A stretch of DNA of 33,602 nt from Desulfobulbaceae bacterium UBA5173. GTDB taxonomy: Bacteria; Desulfobacterota; Desulfobulbia; Desulfobulbales; Desulfobulbaceae. The DNA lies in contig DHWV01000078.1 in NCBI GenBank assembly GCA_002413355.1, forward strand, positions 6,825 to 40,426, written 5' to 3'. The notes under the pieces are model-generated. The model made no database searches and was not told the DNA's origin. It saw only the letters and a list, made by a program, of their open reading frames with translations. Numbering within the stretch: the stretch's first letter is position 1; each line of letters starts with the position of its first letter. The translations under genes were made by a program, and so were the position numbers. Of this stretch, positions 7,570 to 13,829 are shown in pieces.

Positions 7570-7647
7570 GAATCAAAATACCTCCCTTTTACTATATAGA
7601 AGGTAGCCCTTTTGATTCGCAAAAAAATTGCATGGATCAAAATATCT
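7570..7647. promoter_or_regulatory. three-part operator-like site upstream of the nikB-like gene
   Basis: GAATCAAAATACCT (7570-7583) faces an inverted copy, AGGTA (7601-7605) plus TTTTGATTC (7610-7618). A third, direct copy follows, GGATCAAAATATCT (7634-7647). The outer arms are perfect over 9 bases. The spacing between inverted arms is filled by an AT-rich ACTATATAGA. The site lies about 95-170 bases ahead of the start, where a promoter and repressor site would be expected. Confidence 0.45.
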
Positions 7648-7740
7648 ACAGCCAGAGTAACATACTTTGCACTATCGCATCGTTAGAGTCACTTTATGCT
7701 GCTTCAGCTCTACTCCGCTTACTTTACTCGAAAACGATGG

Positions 7741-8688
7741 ATGAACACGCAGAAGTGCCGACGTGCAGCGCATTCCCTTTTTCGCCTGACCGCAACACTG
7801 CTCGGTGTTTCTCTGCTGACCTTTGTCCTGCTGGAGCTGGTGCCAGGTGACGCAGCAGAGCTGCTGCTCAATCCGCAGCAGAACGCATCGGCAGAGCAAC
7901 TTGCCGCCCTCCGGCAGGAGCTGGGCTTAGATGTGCGGCTGCCCTTGCGCTATGCGCGCTGGCTGAGTCACGCCGTGGTGCTGGATTTTGGCCATTCCTT
8001 CCGCAGCGGCGAGCCGGTGAGCAAGGAAATTCTCAGCCGCCTGCCAGTGACGCTGACTTTGGCCTTGCTCACCTTCCTGTTCGTCATGGCCGCTTCGCTG
8101 CTGGGCGGAACAGTGGCTGCTCTTTTTCAAGATCGTTTGCCCGATCGCTGCCACCGCGCTGGTACCATTCTCGCCGTTTCAGTTCCAGACTATTGGCTTG
8201 GCCTGATGCTGCTGTTGATTTTCGCCCTCAAGCTGCGCTGGCTGCCGGTTGTTGGCAGCAATGACTGGACAGCGTACATCCTGCCGGTGATAGCCTTGGG
8301 TTTGTCCGCAGCGACAGCGGAAGGCCGAGTGTTGCGGGCCAGCATCGTGGAGGCGTTGAGCCAAGATTACGTCCTCTTTGCCCACGCCAAGGGGCTGCTG
8401 ATGCACCACGTCTTCTGCCGACATGTGCTGCGGGCGGCTATGCTGCCGATGCTTCCTGTCTGGGGAATGCTACTGGGGCATCTTTTAGGCGGGGCAGTGG
8501 TGGTGGAGTCCGTCTTTTCCCTGCCCGGCTTAGGCAAGCTGGCGGCTGACGCTGTCCTCCAGCGAGATATGCCCGTGATTCAAGGCGTAGTGTTGACGAT
8601 GACATTCTTTTTTATCGTGGCTGGCGCAGTGATGGAGGGCATTCACTCGCTGCTTGCGCCTCGAAGAGGCGTTGCGTCGGCTCAATGA
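7741..8688 (+). CDS. NikB/DppB-family ABC transporter permease
   Basis: Inner-membrane permease of a nickel/peptide-type ABC importer. The 315-residue length from ATG 7741 matches NikB (about 314). It has the family N-terminus (LLGVSLLTFVLLELVPGDAA), a long periplasmic loop with DFGHSFRSGEPV, about six membrane segments and the ATPase-contact EAA-type loop (ALSQDYVLFAHAKGL). The C-terminal block VVVESVFSLPGLGKL is characteristic. ATG 7696 is an alternative start, but it adds a non-typical extension; neither has a strong ribosome site. First gene of the cluster, separated from its partner subunits (16683-19727) by the peptide biosynthesis genes. Nickel specificity is inferred from context, not residues. 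Confidence 0.88.
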   Translation: MNTQKCRRAAHSLFRLTATLLGVSLLTFVLLELVPGDAAELLLNPQQNASAEQLAALRQELGLDVRLPLRYARWLSHAVVLDFGHSFRSGEPVSKEILSRLPVTLTLALLTFLFVMAASLLGGTVAALFQDRLPDRCHRAGTILAVSVPDYWLGLMLLLIFALKLRWLPVVGSNDWTAYILPVIALGLSAATAEGRVLRASIVEALSQDYVLFAHAKGLLMHHVFCRHVLRAAMLPMLPVWGMLLGHLLGGAVVVESVFSLPGLGKLAADAVLQRDMPVIQGVVLTMTFFFIVAGAVMEGIHSLLAPRRGVASAQ

Positions 8689-8718
8689 TTCATTCATAAC
8701 AATCAACAGGAGAGCACA

Positions 8719-8898
8719 ATGAAAAAAACACACGAACACGAACATCAACATGCTCATACGCACAAACATGAGCATACCCACTCGCATGACCATGACAGCA
8801 CAGGCAATGTTCATGAGAATGAGCACTCCGGCGGGCACGGGCCTCATGAGCACAGTCATGTTGAGCATGAACAGGATAAACATTCGCACAAGCATTGA
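8719..8898 (+). CDS. histidine-rich small metal-binding protein
   Basis: The 59-residue protein has 21 histidines (36%), mostly in an alternating H-x-H pattern (residues 5-25), plus many Glu/Asp and no Cys. It starts MKKTHEHEHQHAHTH and ends DKHSHKH. AGGAGA lies six bases ahead of the ATG. It has no signal peptide, so it is probably cytoplasmic. Low-complexity His proteins such as Hpn and the His tracts of HypB and some ZnuA/CzcD proteins bind nickel or zinc. Position between the nikB-like permease and the TonB receptor, in the same direction, points to storage or buffering of the imported metal. The reading frame is certain; the metal is not. Confidence 0.85.
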   Translation: MKKTHEHEHQHAHTHKHEHTHSHDHDSTGNVHENEHSGGHGPHEHSHVEHEQDKHSHKH

Positions 8899-8936
8899 AC
8901 TGCTTGGCACCCATCTTCAACAAAGGGAAAAGAGAG

Positions 8937-10943
8937 ATGAAGAGAGTGAAAATTTCAGCCTCGGCTTTGGCTGTGCTGCTGGCTGGGCCTGCCTTGGCGC
9001 AGGAGCAACAGAACGTCTATGTCTTAGACGAAGTTGTGGTCACCGCGACCAAGACTGAGCGCGAGGTGAAGGACATTTCCACTAACGTGGCAGTGGTGAG
9101 CGGGCAGGACATTGAAAAAACGCAGCCGACCGATACCATGGACCTGCTTCGGCATGTGCCTGGCTTGGTGCTGAACGGCATGGGGAGCAGTAAGGCCTCA
9201 TTCTATGCGAGTGCGCGCGGCATTCAGCCGTCTTCGCGGGGCATGTTGCTGATGATGGACGGGATTGAGATGAATGATCCCAGCAACTATATCTCTGTGT
9301 CCAACATTCCGCTGGATTCGATTGAACGAATCGAGGTGATCAAGACTCCGGCCTCGGTGCTCTACGGCCCGGCAGCAGTCGGTGGTGTTATTAACATCAT
9401 CACGAAGAAGCCGACTAAGCCCTTAGAAGGCGGGGCCTCGTTTGGCTACGGCTCCTTTGACCGCAAAGAAGTGTCAGCTAATGTCGGCGGCCTGCTGGAA
9501 AGCGGCTTGTCCTATGGTCTCAATTACCGGGGCTTGGATACAGACGGCTATCGGGACAATAACTGGCGGCAACAGAACGCCTTTACCCCGCGCATCGGCT
9601 ATCTGTCTGATCAAGTGGAGTTTGATCTCTTCGCCAACATTGTAGATGGCGACTATGCTTTCCCCGGCGGCCTGCCCTTGGCGACCTACAAAAACGATCC
9701 AACCAAGTCGCTACAGCCAGACCGCGAAGGCAGTTCCACCACCAGTTCCACCGGCGCAACGCTGAACTGGCATCTTGACAGCAGCAACCTCGTCAAGCTG
9801 AAAGGCTCGTACCGGAACAACGACTGGGAAACAGAAGACTATGGCTTCTATTTCAAGGGCGACAACTACAATGTCTGGACTGGCGAGGCCGATTATGAGC
9901 ATCTTTCCCTGATCAACGGAATGAAGAATTCGCTCCTGCTCGGCACTGAATACCGTGACCTGAACAATGAACCGTCCATGTACATGGATGACTTGCATGG
10001 TTCCAAGCTCCTCAGTCAGGCGAAAGTTCAGGAGCAGATCACCGGTTTCTTTGTTCAGGACGAGCTGGCACCCACTGACAGGCTGATGCTCAACGTCGGT
10101 CTACGCCATGACCAGATTGACACCGATTTTGTCAACAAGCTCAGTCCGGCAGCCAGCTTTGACAATTCGCACGACAAGTGGAGTCCGCGTTTCGGCCTGA
10201 CCTACACCGTTTCGCCAGAGCTGTCCTTTTTCAGCAATTACTCGCAGGGTATCCGTTCGGTCAATCTGGCCCGGTCAGCCTTTCAGCTGAAAAGCAATGT
10301 GGAGCCGGAAAAAGAGGAAAGCGTTGAGGCAGGTTTCCGGGGTGTGCTGGCCCAAGCACTTGAGTACAGCGTGGCCGCCTTCCAAGTCGTCACGGAAGAC
10401 AAAATCATCCAGAAGGAGCGGTATCTGTATGAGAACGCGGGCGAGGCGAAATCCAAAGGCGTTGAGGTCAGTCTGACAAAGCAGCTCCCCTGCGGCTTTT
10501 ACAGCTCGGCAGACTACACCTACCTCAATGCCGAGTTCACCAATTTCACCACCTCGTCCACTACGGCGGACAAAGCTGTTTCCTATGACGGTAAGCGGGT
10601 ACCTTTAGTGCCGGAAAACATCTTCGGCGCAACCCTTGGCTGGAAGAATCCGCAGTACGGCCATATCAGCGGCTCGCTCCGTTATGTGGGCGAAAAATTC
10701 ATCGACAACGCCAACACGCTCAAGCTGGACGACTACGTGGTGGTTGATGCGAAATATGTCCTCGGTCTCGGCACGCTGTTCCAAGGTGCGGAGAACTGGC
10801 AATTGAGCTTGGCGGTCAACAACCTGTTTGACAAGACCTATGCTGAATACGGCGAAGTTGACGGCGGACTTTATGCTCCCGGACCAGTGGCCTTCCCTTC
10901 GGACGGCATGTCTGTCTTCGGCAGCATCAAGTATTCATTCTGA
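8937..10943 (+). CDS. TonB-dependent outer-membrane receptor
   Basis: Start set at ATG 8937 (AGGGAAAAGAGAG upstream), which puts a signal peptide (residues 1-22, ending ALAQ) at the N-terminus; a TTG at 8895 would bury it. TonB box DEVVVTA is at 31-37, the plug domain follows to about residue 155 (MLLMMDGIEMNDP, then LYGPAAVGGVINIITKKP), and the rest is a 22-strand-type barrel ending in a C-terminal Phe (SIKYSF). Length 668 fits siderophore/metallophore receptors. It would import a metal-peptide complex, energised by TonB-ExbBD encoded at 4596-6702. It sits directly ahead of the peptide precursor. The ligand cannot be read from sequence. Confidence 0.95.
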   Translation: MKRVKISASALAVLLAGPALAQEQQNVYVLDEVVVTATKTEREVKDISTNVAVVSGQDIEKTQPTDTMDLLRHVPGLVLNGMGSSKASFYASARGIQPSSRGMLLMMDGIEMNDPSNYISVSNIPLDSIERIEVIKTPASVLYGPAAVGGVINIITKKPTKPLEGGASFGYGSFDRKEVSANVGGLLESGLSYGLNYRGLDTDGYRDNNWRQQNAFTPRIGYLSDQVEFDLFANIVDGDYAFPGGLPLATYKNDPTKSLQPDREGSSTTSSTGATLNWHLDSSNLVKLKGSYRNNDWETEDYGFYFKGDNYNVWTGEADYEHLSLINGMKNSLLLGTEYRDLNNEPSMYMDDLHGSKLLSQAKVQEQITGFFVQDELAPTDRLMLNVGLRHDQIDTDFVNKLSPAASFDNSHDKWSPRFGLTYTVSPELSFFSNYSQGIRSVNLARSAFQLKSNVEPEKEESVEAGFRGVLAQALEYSVAAFQVVTEDKIIQKERYLYENAGEAKSKGVEVSLTKQLPCGFYSSADYTYLNAEFTNFTTSSTTADKAVSYDGKRVPLVPENIFGATLGWKNPQYGHISGSLRYVGEKFIDNANTLKLDDYVVVDAKYVLGLGTLFQGAENWQLSLAVNNLFDKTYAEYGEVDGGLYAPGPVAFPSDGMSVFGSIKYSF

Positions 10944-10986
10944 TTGGGCCGGAAGGGAGAGTTACGCCTGAGAGCATGGGCAGTTT

Positions 10987-11022
10987 GCCTGTGAAAATGA
11001 GGCGGGCAGCCTATTGTCCGGG
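10987..11022 (+). repeat. palindromic element, copy 3
   Basis: Third copy of the 36-bp element seen at 6891 and 7048, beginning GCCTGTGAAAATGAGGCGGG and ending ATTGTCCGGG. It lies between the receptor and the precursor gene, 44 bases after the receptor stop. Inverted arms are imperfect (AATAGGC and GCCTCATT on the minus strand). Confidence 0.55.
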
Positions 11023-11079
11023 CAACAGCATCTTGGTATATTTGCTGATGAATGCAGCGGCCCCCCTTGGGCAGATACT

Positions 11080-11164
11080 GACTCCCTGCCGACGGCAAGG
11101 AGTCAATGAAGCCGCCGCTGCGCGTCTGAAGTTCCCAACGGCGGTCTGCAATTTCGCAGGCCGT
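11080..11164 (+). promoter_or_regulatory. structured leader upstream of the precursor gene
   Basis: GACTCC-C-TGCCG and CGGCA-A-GGAGTC form a near-perfect 25-base palindrome (11080-11104). A second hairpin pairs ACGGC (11138-11142) with GCCGT (11160-11164) and CTGC (11146-11149) with GCAG (11156-11159), loop AATTTC. They lie 37-120 bases before the precursor ATG and are candidates for transcript processing or attenuation. No known riboswitch consensus was recognised. Confidence 0.4.
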
Positions 11165-11200
11165 CTTTCACAACCCTTCAATTCACATGAGGTGATTGAA

Positions 11201-11398
11201 ATGGCTATTCAAGCAGAAGTTCTCAAGCCCGAGGCCTCCTACAACGCTGCTCCTTGCGCATGCTGCCACGGCGGAGCCTATCAGGCTGCCCCTTGCGCAT
11301 GTTGCCATGGCGGTGCCTACCAAGCCGCACCGTGCGCATGTTGCCACGGTGGCGCGTATCAGGCTGCCCCCGCAGCCTGCTGCCACGGCGGCGAGTAA
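11201..11398 (+). CDS. repetitive Cys/His RiPP precursor peptide (TOMM-type)
   Basis: The 65-residue peptide has a 15-residue leader (MAIQAEVLKPEASYN), three exact repeats of AAPCACCHGGAYQ (11246-11284, 11285-11323, 11324-11362) and a shorter fourth, AAPAACCHGGE (11363-11395). It holds 11 Cys and 4 His and has no Ser or Thr in the repeats, so Cys would be the heterocyclisation residue. The three perfect repeats differ by 6, 7 and 9 third-position changes pairwise and by no amino acid, which shows selection on the peptide. AGGTGA lies seven bases before the ATG. The frame stays open upstream to 10976, but that part contains a palindromic element and has no ribosome site. A terminator follows at once, and E1-like and YcaO genes come next. 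Assignment as substrate of these enzymes is inference from context. Confidence 0.88.
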   Translation: MAIQAEVLKPEASYNAAPCACCHGGAYQAAPCACCHGGAYQAAPCACCHGGAYQAAPAACCHGGE

Positions 11399-11427
11399 TC
11401 GTTTCAGGTTGTTGATCTGAAATAAAG

Positions 11428-11459
11428 AACGGGAGTCGGCCGAAAGGCAGACTCCCGTT
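11428..11459 (+). terminator. terminator or attenuator between precursor and maturation genes
   Basis: AACGGGAGTC (11428-11437) pairs exactly with GACTCCCGTT (11450-11459) across a 12-base loop and is followed by TTGT. It lies 30 bases past the precursor stop. Partial read-through here would give more precursor than enzyme transcript, a common arrangement in RiPP operons. Confidence 0.7.
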
Positions 11460-11477
11460 TGTAAGAGATGAGCAGCA

Positions 11478-11573
11478 CTGGCTGTTTCAGCAGAAGTTCT
11501 CAAGCCCGAGTCTTTGCGTAACGCCACATCCTGCACCTGCTGACACTGCCCCCGCAGCGAACAGCAGGAGTCT
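11478..11573 (+). pseudogene. decayed second copy of the precursor gene
   Basis: Twenty-two bases (11489-11510) are identical to the precursor leader at 11212-11233. Translated in the matching frame, the copy reads LAVSAEVLKPESLRNATSCTC, stop, HC. This aligns residue by residue with the true precursor (AIQAEVLKPEASYNAAPCACCH). The start codon is CTG instead of ATG, no ribosome site is visible, and a TGA (11541-11543) replaces the third Cys codon. The following 13 bases match the start of the fourth repeat, suggesting that the middle repeats were lost by recombination. The frame after the TGA is open into the E1-like gene. Confidence 0.72.
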
Positions 11574-11589
11574 GTCCTTTCGGGCAGAC
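11570..11589 (+). promoter_or_regulatory. 8-bp hairpin ahead of the E1-like gene
   Basis: GTCTGTCC (11570-11577) pairs with GGGCAGAC (11582-11589), one G-T pair, with a TTTC loop. It lies about 30 bases before the GTG start of the E1-like gene and 26 bases after the TGA in the decayed precursor. It could influence translation start or be a relic terminator. Confidence 0.35.
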
Positions 11590-11618
11590 ATTCTCACTTC
11601 TGCCCTCATTCTATCCGA

Positions 11619-12536
11619 GTGAAGATTGCTATGCAAGAAAATGTTCTGAAACTGTGCCGTTGTCGGCAGATTCCGGTGCAGGAGAATAAGATTCTGCTGA
11701 AATCCGCAGACAAATCGCTTTCCTTAGCAGCGGAGAATATAGGGAAAATAGTAGATTGCCTGCTGCCCAAGCTAAACGGTGCTTGCACGCGGGAAAAAAT
11801 CATCAGCCAAATGCCTGCGGAATTCAAAGAAAGCGCGGCGGAGCTGCTTCAGCTCTTTGAGAAAGAAGGCTTTCTCAACAGTGAAGAGGCGGCAGTGCGG
11901 GCCACGCTGACGCAACGCCGCATCGTGCTTGCAGGCTATGGCCGTCTTAGCAGCAAAATTGCCGCCAATCTGCGCGATTCCGGCATGGAACACATTACGG
12001 AAATAGACAGCAGCCAAGCTGACACCTGGCCTTTGCTCCAGCAGCTGCGCAAGGCGGATATGGCGGTGGTCTGCACCGACATGCCTCGACCTGATCTCTG
12101 CGATCTCATCAATAAAGCGGCCCTGACTGCCAATCTGCCTTGGCTGCTGGTGCAGGCTGACGGCAGAGACGGCTGGCTCGGCCCGCTTTTCATTCCCAAA
12201 GAGACCGGCTGTCACACCTGCCTGACCAAGCGGCTGCTTGCTGATTCTTTCCATCCTGAAACCGACCAAGCAGTGCTTGCCTGCGCGATGAAGGCACCAT
12301 TCAAGGAGAGCTTGGAGTTTCTGCCGCCTTTCATTGATATGCTGGCCGCAATGGCTGCGATGGAGATCATCCGGCATTTTTCCGCACTCAGCCCGCCGCT
12401 CACCTACAAGGCGCAGATCATCATCGACTGCGTTACCGGCATCTCCCGCCGCGATGTGCTGCACCGGATACCGCGCTGCCCGTCCTGCTCGGCCAGCGGC
12501 GAGCAGATATCCGCCATTCAGCCATTCTCCGGGTGA
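11619..12536 (+). CDS. E1/ThiF-like TOMM maturation protein (cyclodehydratase partner, RRE-containing)
   Basis: In TOMM pathways this protein binds the leader peptide and presents it to YcaO. The 305-residue protein (GTG 11619; ATG 11631 also possible) has an N-terminal winged-helix-like region (about residues 20-90) resembling the RiPP recognition element. A Rossmann E1-like core follows (RRIVLAGYGRLSSKIAANL, 100-118; the nucleotide motif is degenerate). Two zinc-type Cys pairs follow, C198-x2-C201 (CHTC) and C287-x2-C290 (CPSC), as in E1-related TOMM proteins. It lacks a clear ATP-hydrolysing site, consistent with a scaffold role. It is followed at once by ycaO, with overlapping or nearly overlapping ends. 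Family assignment is good; exact subfamily uncertain. Confidence 0.85.
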   Translation: MKIAMQENVLKLCRCRQIPVQENKILLKSADKSLSLAAENIGKIVDCLLPKLNGACTREKIISQMPAEFKESAAELLQLFEKEGFLNSEEAAVRATLTQRRIVLAGYGRLSSKIAANLRDSGMEHITEIDSSQADTWPLLQQLRKADMAVVCTDMPRPDLCDLINKAALTANLPWLLVQADGRDGWLGPLFIPKETGCHTCLTKRLLADSFHPETDQAVLACAMKAPFKESLEFLPPFIDMLAAMAAMEIIRHFSALSPPLTYKAQIIIDCVTGISRRDVLHRIPRCPSCSASGEQISAIQPFSG

Positions 12537-12541
12537 ATGCC

Positions 12542-13825
12542 ATGATGAGCCATTTGCAGATTGCGCCGTGGCAGCGCGGACAGGAACACCTTCTCGATGA
12601 ATTTGTCAGCTCCCGGCTGGGCATAGTCAAGAATCTCTATGAGCTGACCCGTGAGCCAGACGCACCAGACATCTTCAACTATGTCTCGGAAGTTTGCGAC
12701 GTGACACAGTTTCACTTTCAGCAGTGCGGCAAGGTCAGTACCGGTCTCGGTATCACCCGCTTTCATGCCCGCACCGCCGCGATTGGCGAGTGCTTGGAAC
12801 GCTACGCCGCCGGACTGTATGACCGCGACAAGGATGTTATCCTCGCCACATGGAAGGAAATGACCGCGCGTGGGCTGCGGGCCGCGCATCCTTCCGACTT
12901 CGGCCTCTATTCAGAGCAGCAGTATCAGCAGCATCCGTATCTCAACCGCTTCACTGAGGACACGCCCATCGGCTGGGCCAAGAGCATTTCGCTGACCGGC
13001 GGCAAGGCTGAGGTCTGGCTGCCCGCCTCCTATGTCTTCCTGCCCTACAAATACATGGCAGGCGAGACGCAGATTTCCTCGCAGATTTCCACCGGCCTGT
13101 CCTGCTCCTTTGATTTCGACACCGCTGTGATGGGCAGCATCTGCGAGATCATTGAGCGCGAGGCGGTGATGCTTACTTGGCTGCACAATATTCCCTGCGC
13201 TGAACTCAGCTTCAGCCCGGACTGCTGGTTCAGCGAGGTCTTTGCCCAGCGTTTCGCCCGCTCCGGTTTTGAGTATTTCCTCTGTCAAGCTCCGAGCGAT
13301 CTCGGCCTGCACACGGTCTTCGCCATGATGGTGGACAAGGGCCGCACGGTCATCTCCACCGGCTCCTCGACCAAGCCCGACCCGCAGCAGGCCGCCCTCA
13401 AAGCCCTGCTGGAGACCGTGCAGGTGCGCGAGCTGCTGCAATCCATTCCCAGAAACAGGAAGCCGCCCAAGTTTCATCTGGAGCCATACCAGCACCTGCC
13501 TTTGGACAGCGAGCTGCGCGGCTTCTTCACCTCCGGCCTGAAGCGGCGCGTGGACGGCTCGGAACCGGCGGTCTCTTTGGACGCGCTGCTGACCAACTGC
13601 AAGCAGGCCGGACTCGATGTTTACGTCGCTGATCTGACCACGCCTGATCTCGCCGACGCTGGCCTGCATGTGGTGCGGGTGATTATGCCGCAGACCGTGC
13701 GGCTGTACCGCGAGTTCGAGCTGCCTTATCTCGGCGGCAAGCGGTTGTATGAGGCCCCGCAGCGGATGGGCTTCAAGGCTCTGGTTGAAGATGAACTCAA
13801 CCTCAGACCTCATCCGTTCGGCTAA
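12542..13825 (+). CDS. YcaO-domain cyclodehydratase (azoline-forming)
   Basis: YcaO enzymes use ATP to cyclise Cys/Ser/Thr with the preceding amide into azolines. The 427-residue protein has the expected motifs: STGLGITRFHARTAAIGECLERYAA (66-90) supplies the Glu/Arg nucleotide-binding block, and GSICEIIEREAVMLTW (198-213) the second acidic block. The C-terminus ends RPHPFG, like the proline-rich tail of azoline-forming YcaO proteins. Start set at ATG 12542 because GGGTGA lies just upstream; GTG 12533 is an alternative overlapping the E1-like stop. The partner E1-like protein precedes it and the Cys-rich precursor lies 1.1 kb upstream, so thiazoline formation on that peptide is the likely reaction. 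Confidence 0.93.
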   Translation: MMSHLQIAPWQRGQEHLLDEFVSSRLGIVKNLYELTREPDAPDIFNYVSEVCDVTQFHFQQCGKVSTGLGITRFHARTAAIGECLERYAAGLYDRDKDVILATWKEMTARGLRAAHPSDFGLYSEQQYQQHPYLNRFTEDTPIGWAKSISLTGGKAEVWLPASYVFLPYKYMAGETQISSQISTGLSCSFDFDTAVMGSICEIIEREAVMLTWLHNIPCAELSFSPDCWFSEVFAQRFARSGFEYFLCQAPSDLGLHTVFAMMVDKGRTVISTGSSTKPDPQQAALKALLETVQVRELLQSIPRNRKPPKFHLEPYQHLPLDSELRGFFTSGLKRRVDGSEPAVSLDALLTNCKQAGLDVYVADLTTPDLADAGLHVVRVIMPQTVRLYREFELPYLGGKRLYEAPQRMGFKALVEDELNLRPHPFG

Positions 13826-13829
13826 ATTG

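Larger units (their letters stand above)
6703..7740. other. about 1 kb gene-free region between exbB and the metallophore cluster
   Basis: No convincing gene is present; the open frames here are short, lack good starts or run through palindromes. The region is dense in structure instead: a 15-bp inverted repeat (6748-6790), two copies of a 36-bp palindromic element (6891-6925 and 7048-7083), two perfect hairpins (7139-7164 and 7172-7189) and a three-part operator-like site (7570-7647). It is the only long non-coding stretch ahead of the nikB-like gene, so it probably carries that cluster's promoter and a long leader. Confidence 0.6.

Noticed and set aside
6703..7740. Cobalamin or NiCo riboswitch before the transport genes
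   Set aside because: I looked for the conserved cobalamin blocks and saw none, and could not match the NiCo consensus with confidence. A covariance search is needed before any claim.
8895..8936. TTG start giving a longer receptor
   Set aside because: It would overlap the His-rich gene end and bury the signal peptide; ATG 8937 has a ribosome site and a proper signal sequence.
10976..11200. N-terminal extension of the precursor to 140 residues
   Set aside because: The frame is open, but a strong ribosome site precedes ATG 11201, and the extra part contains regulatory palindromes and looks non-coding.
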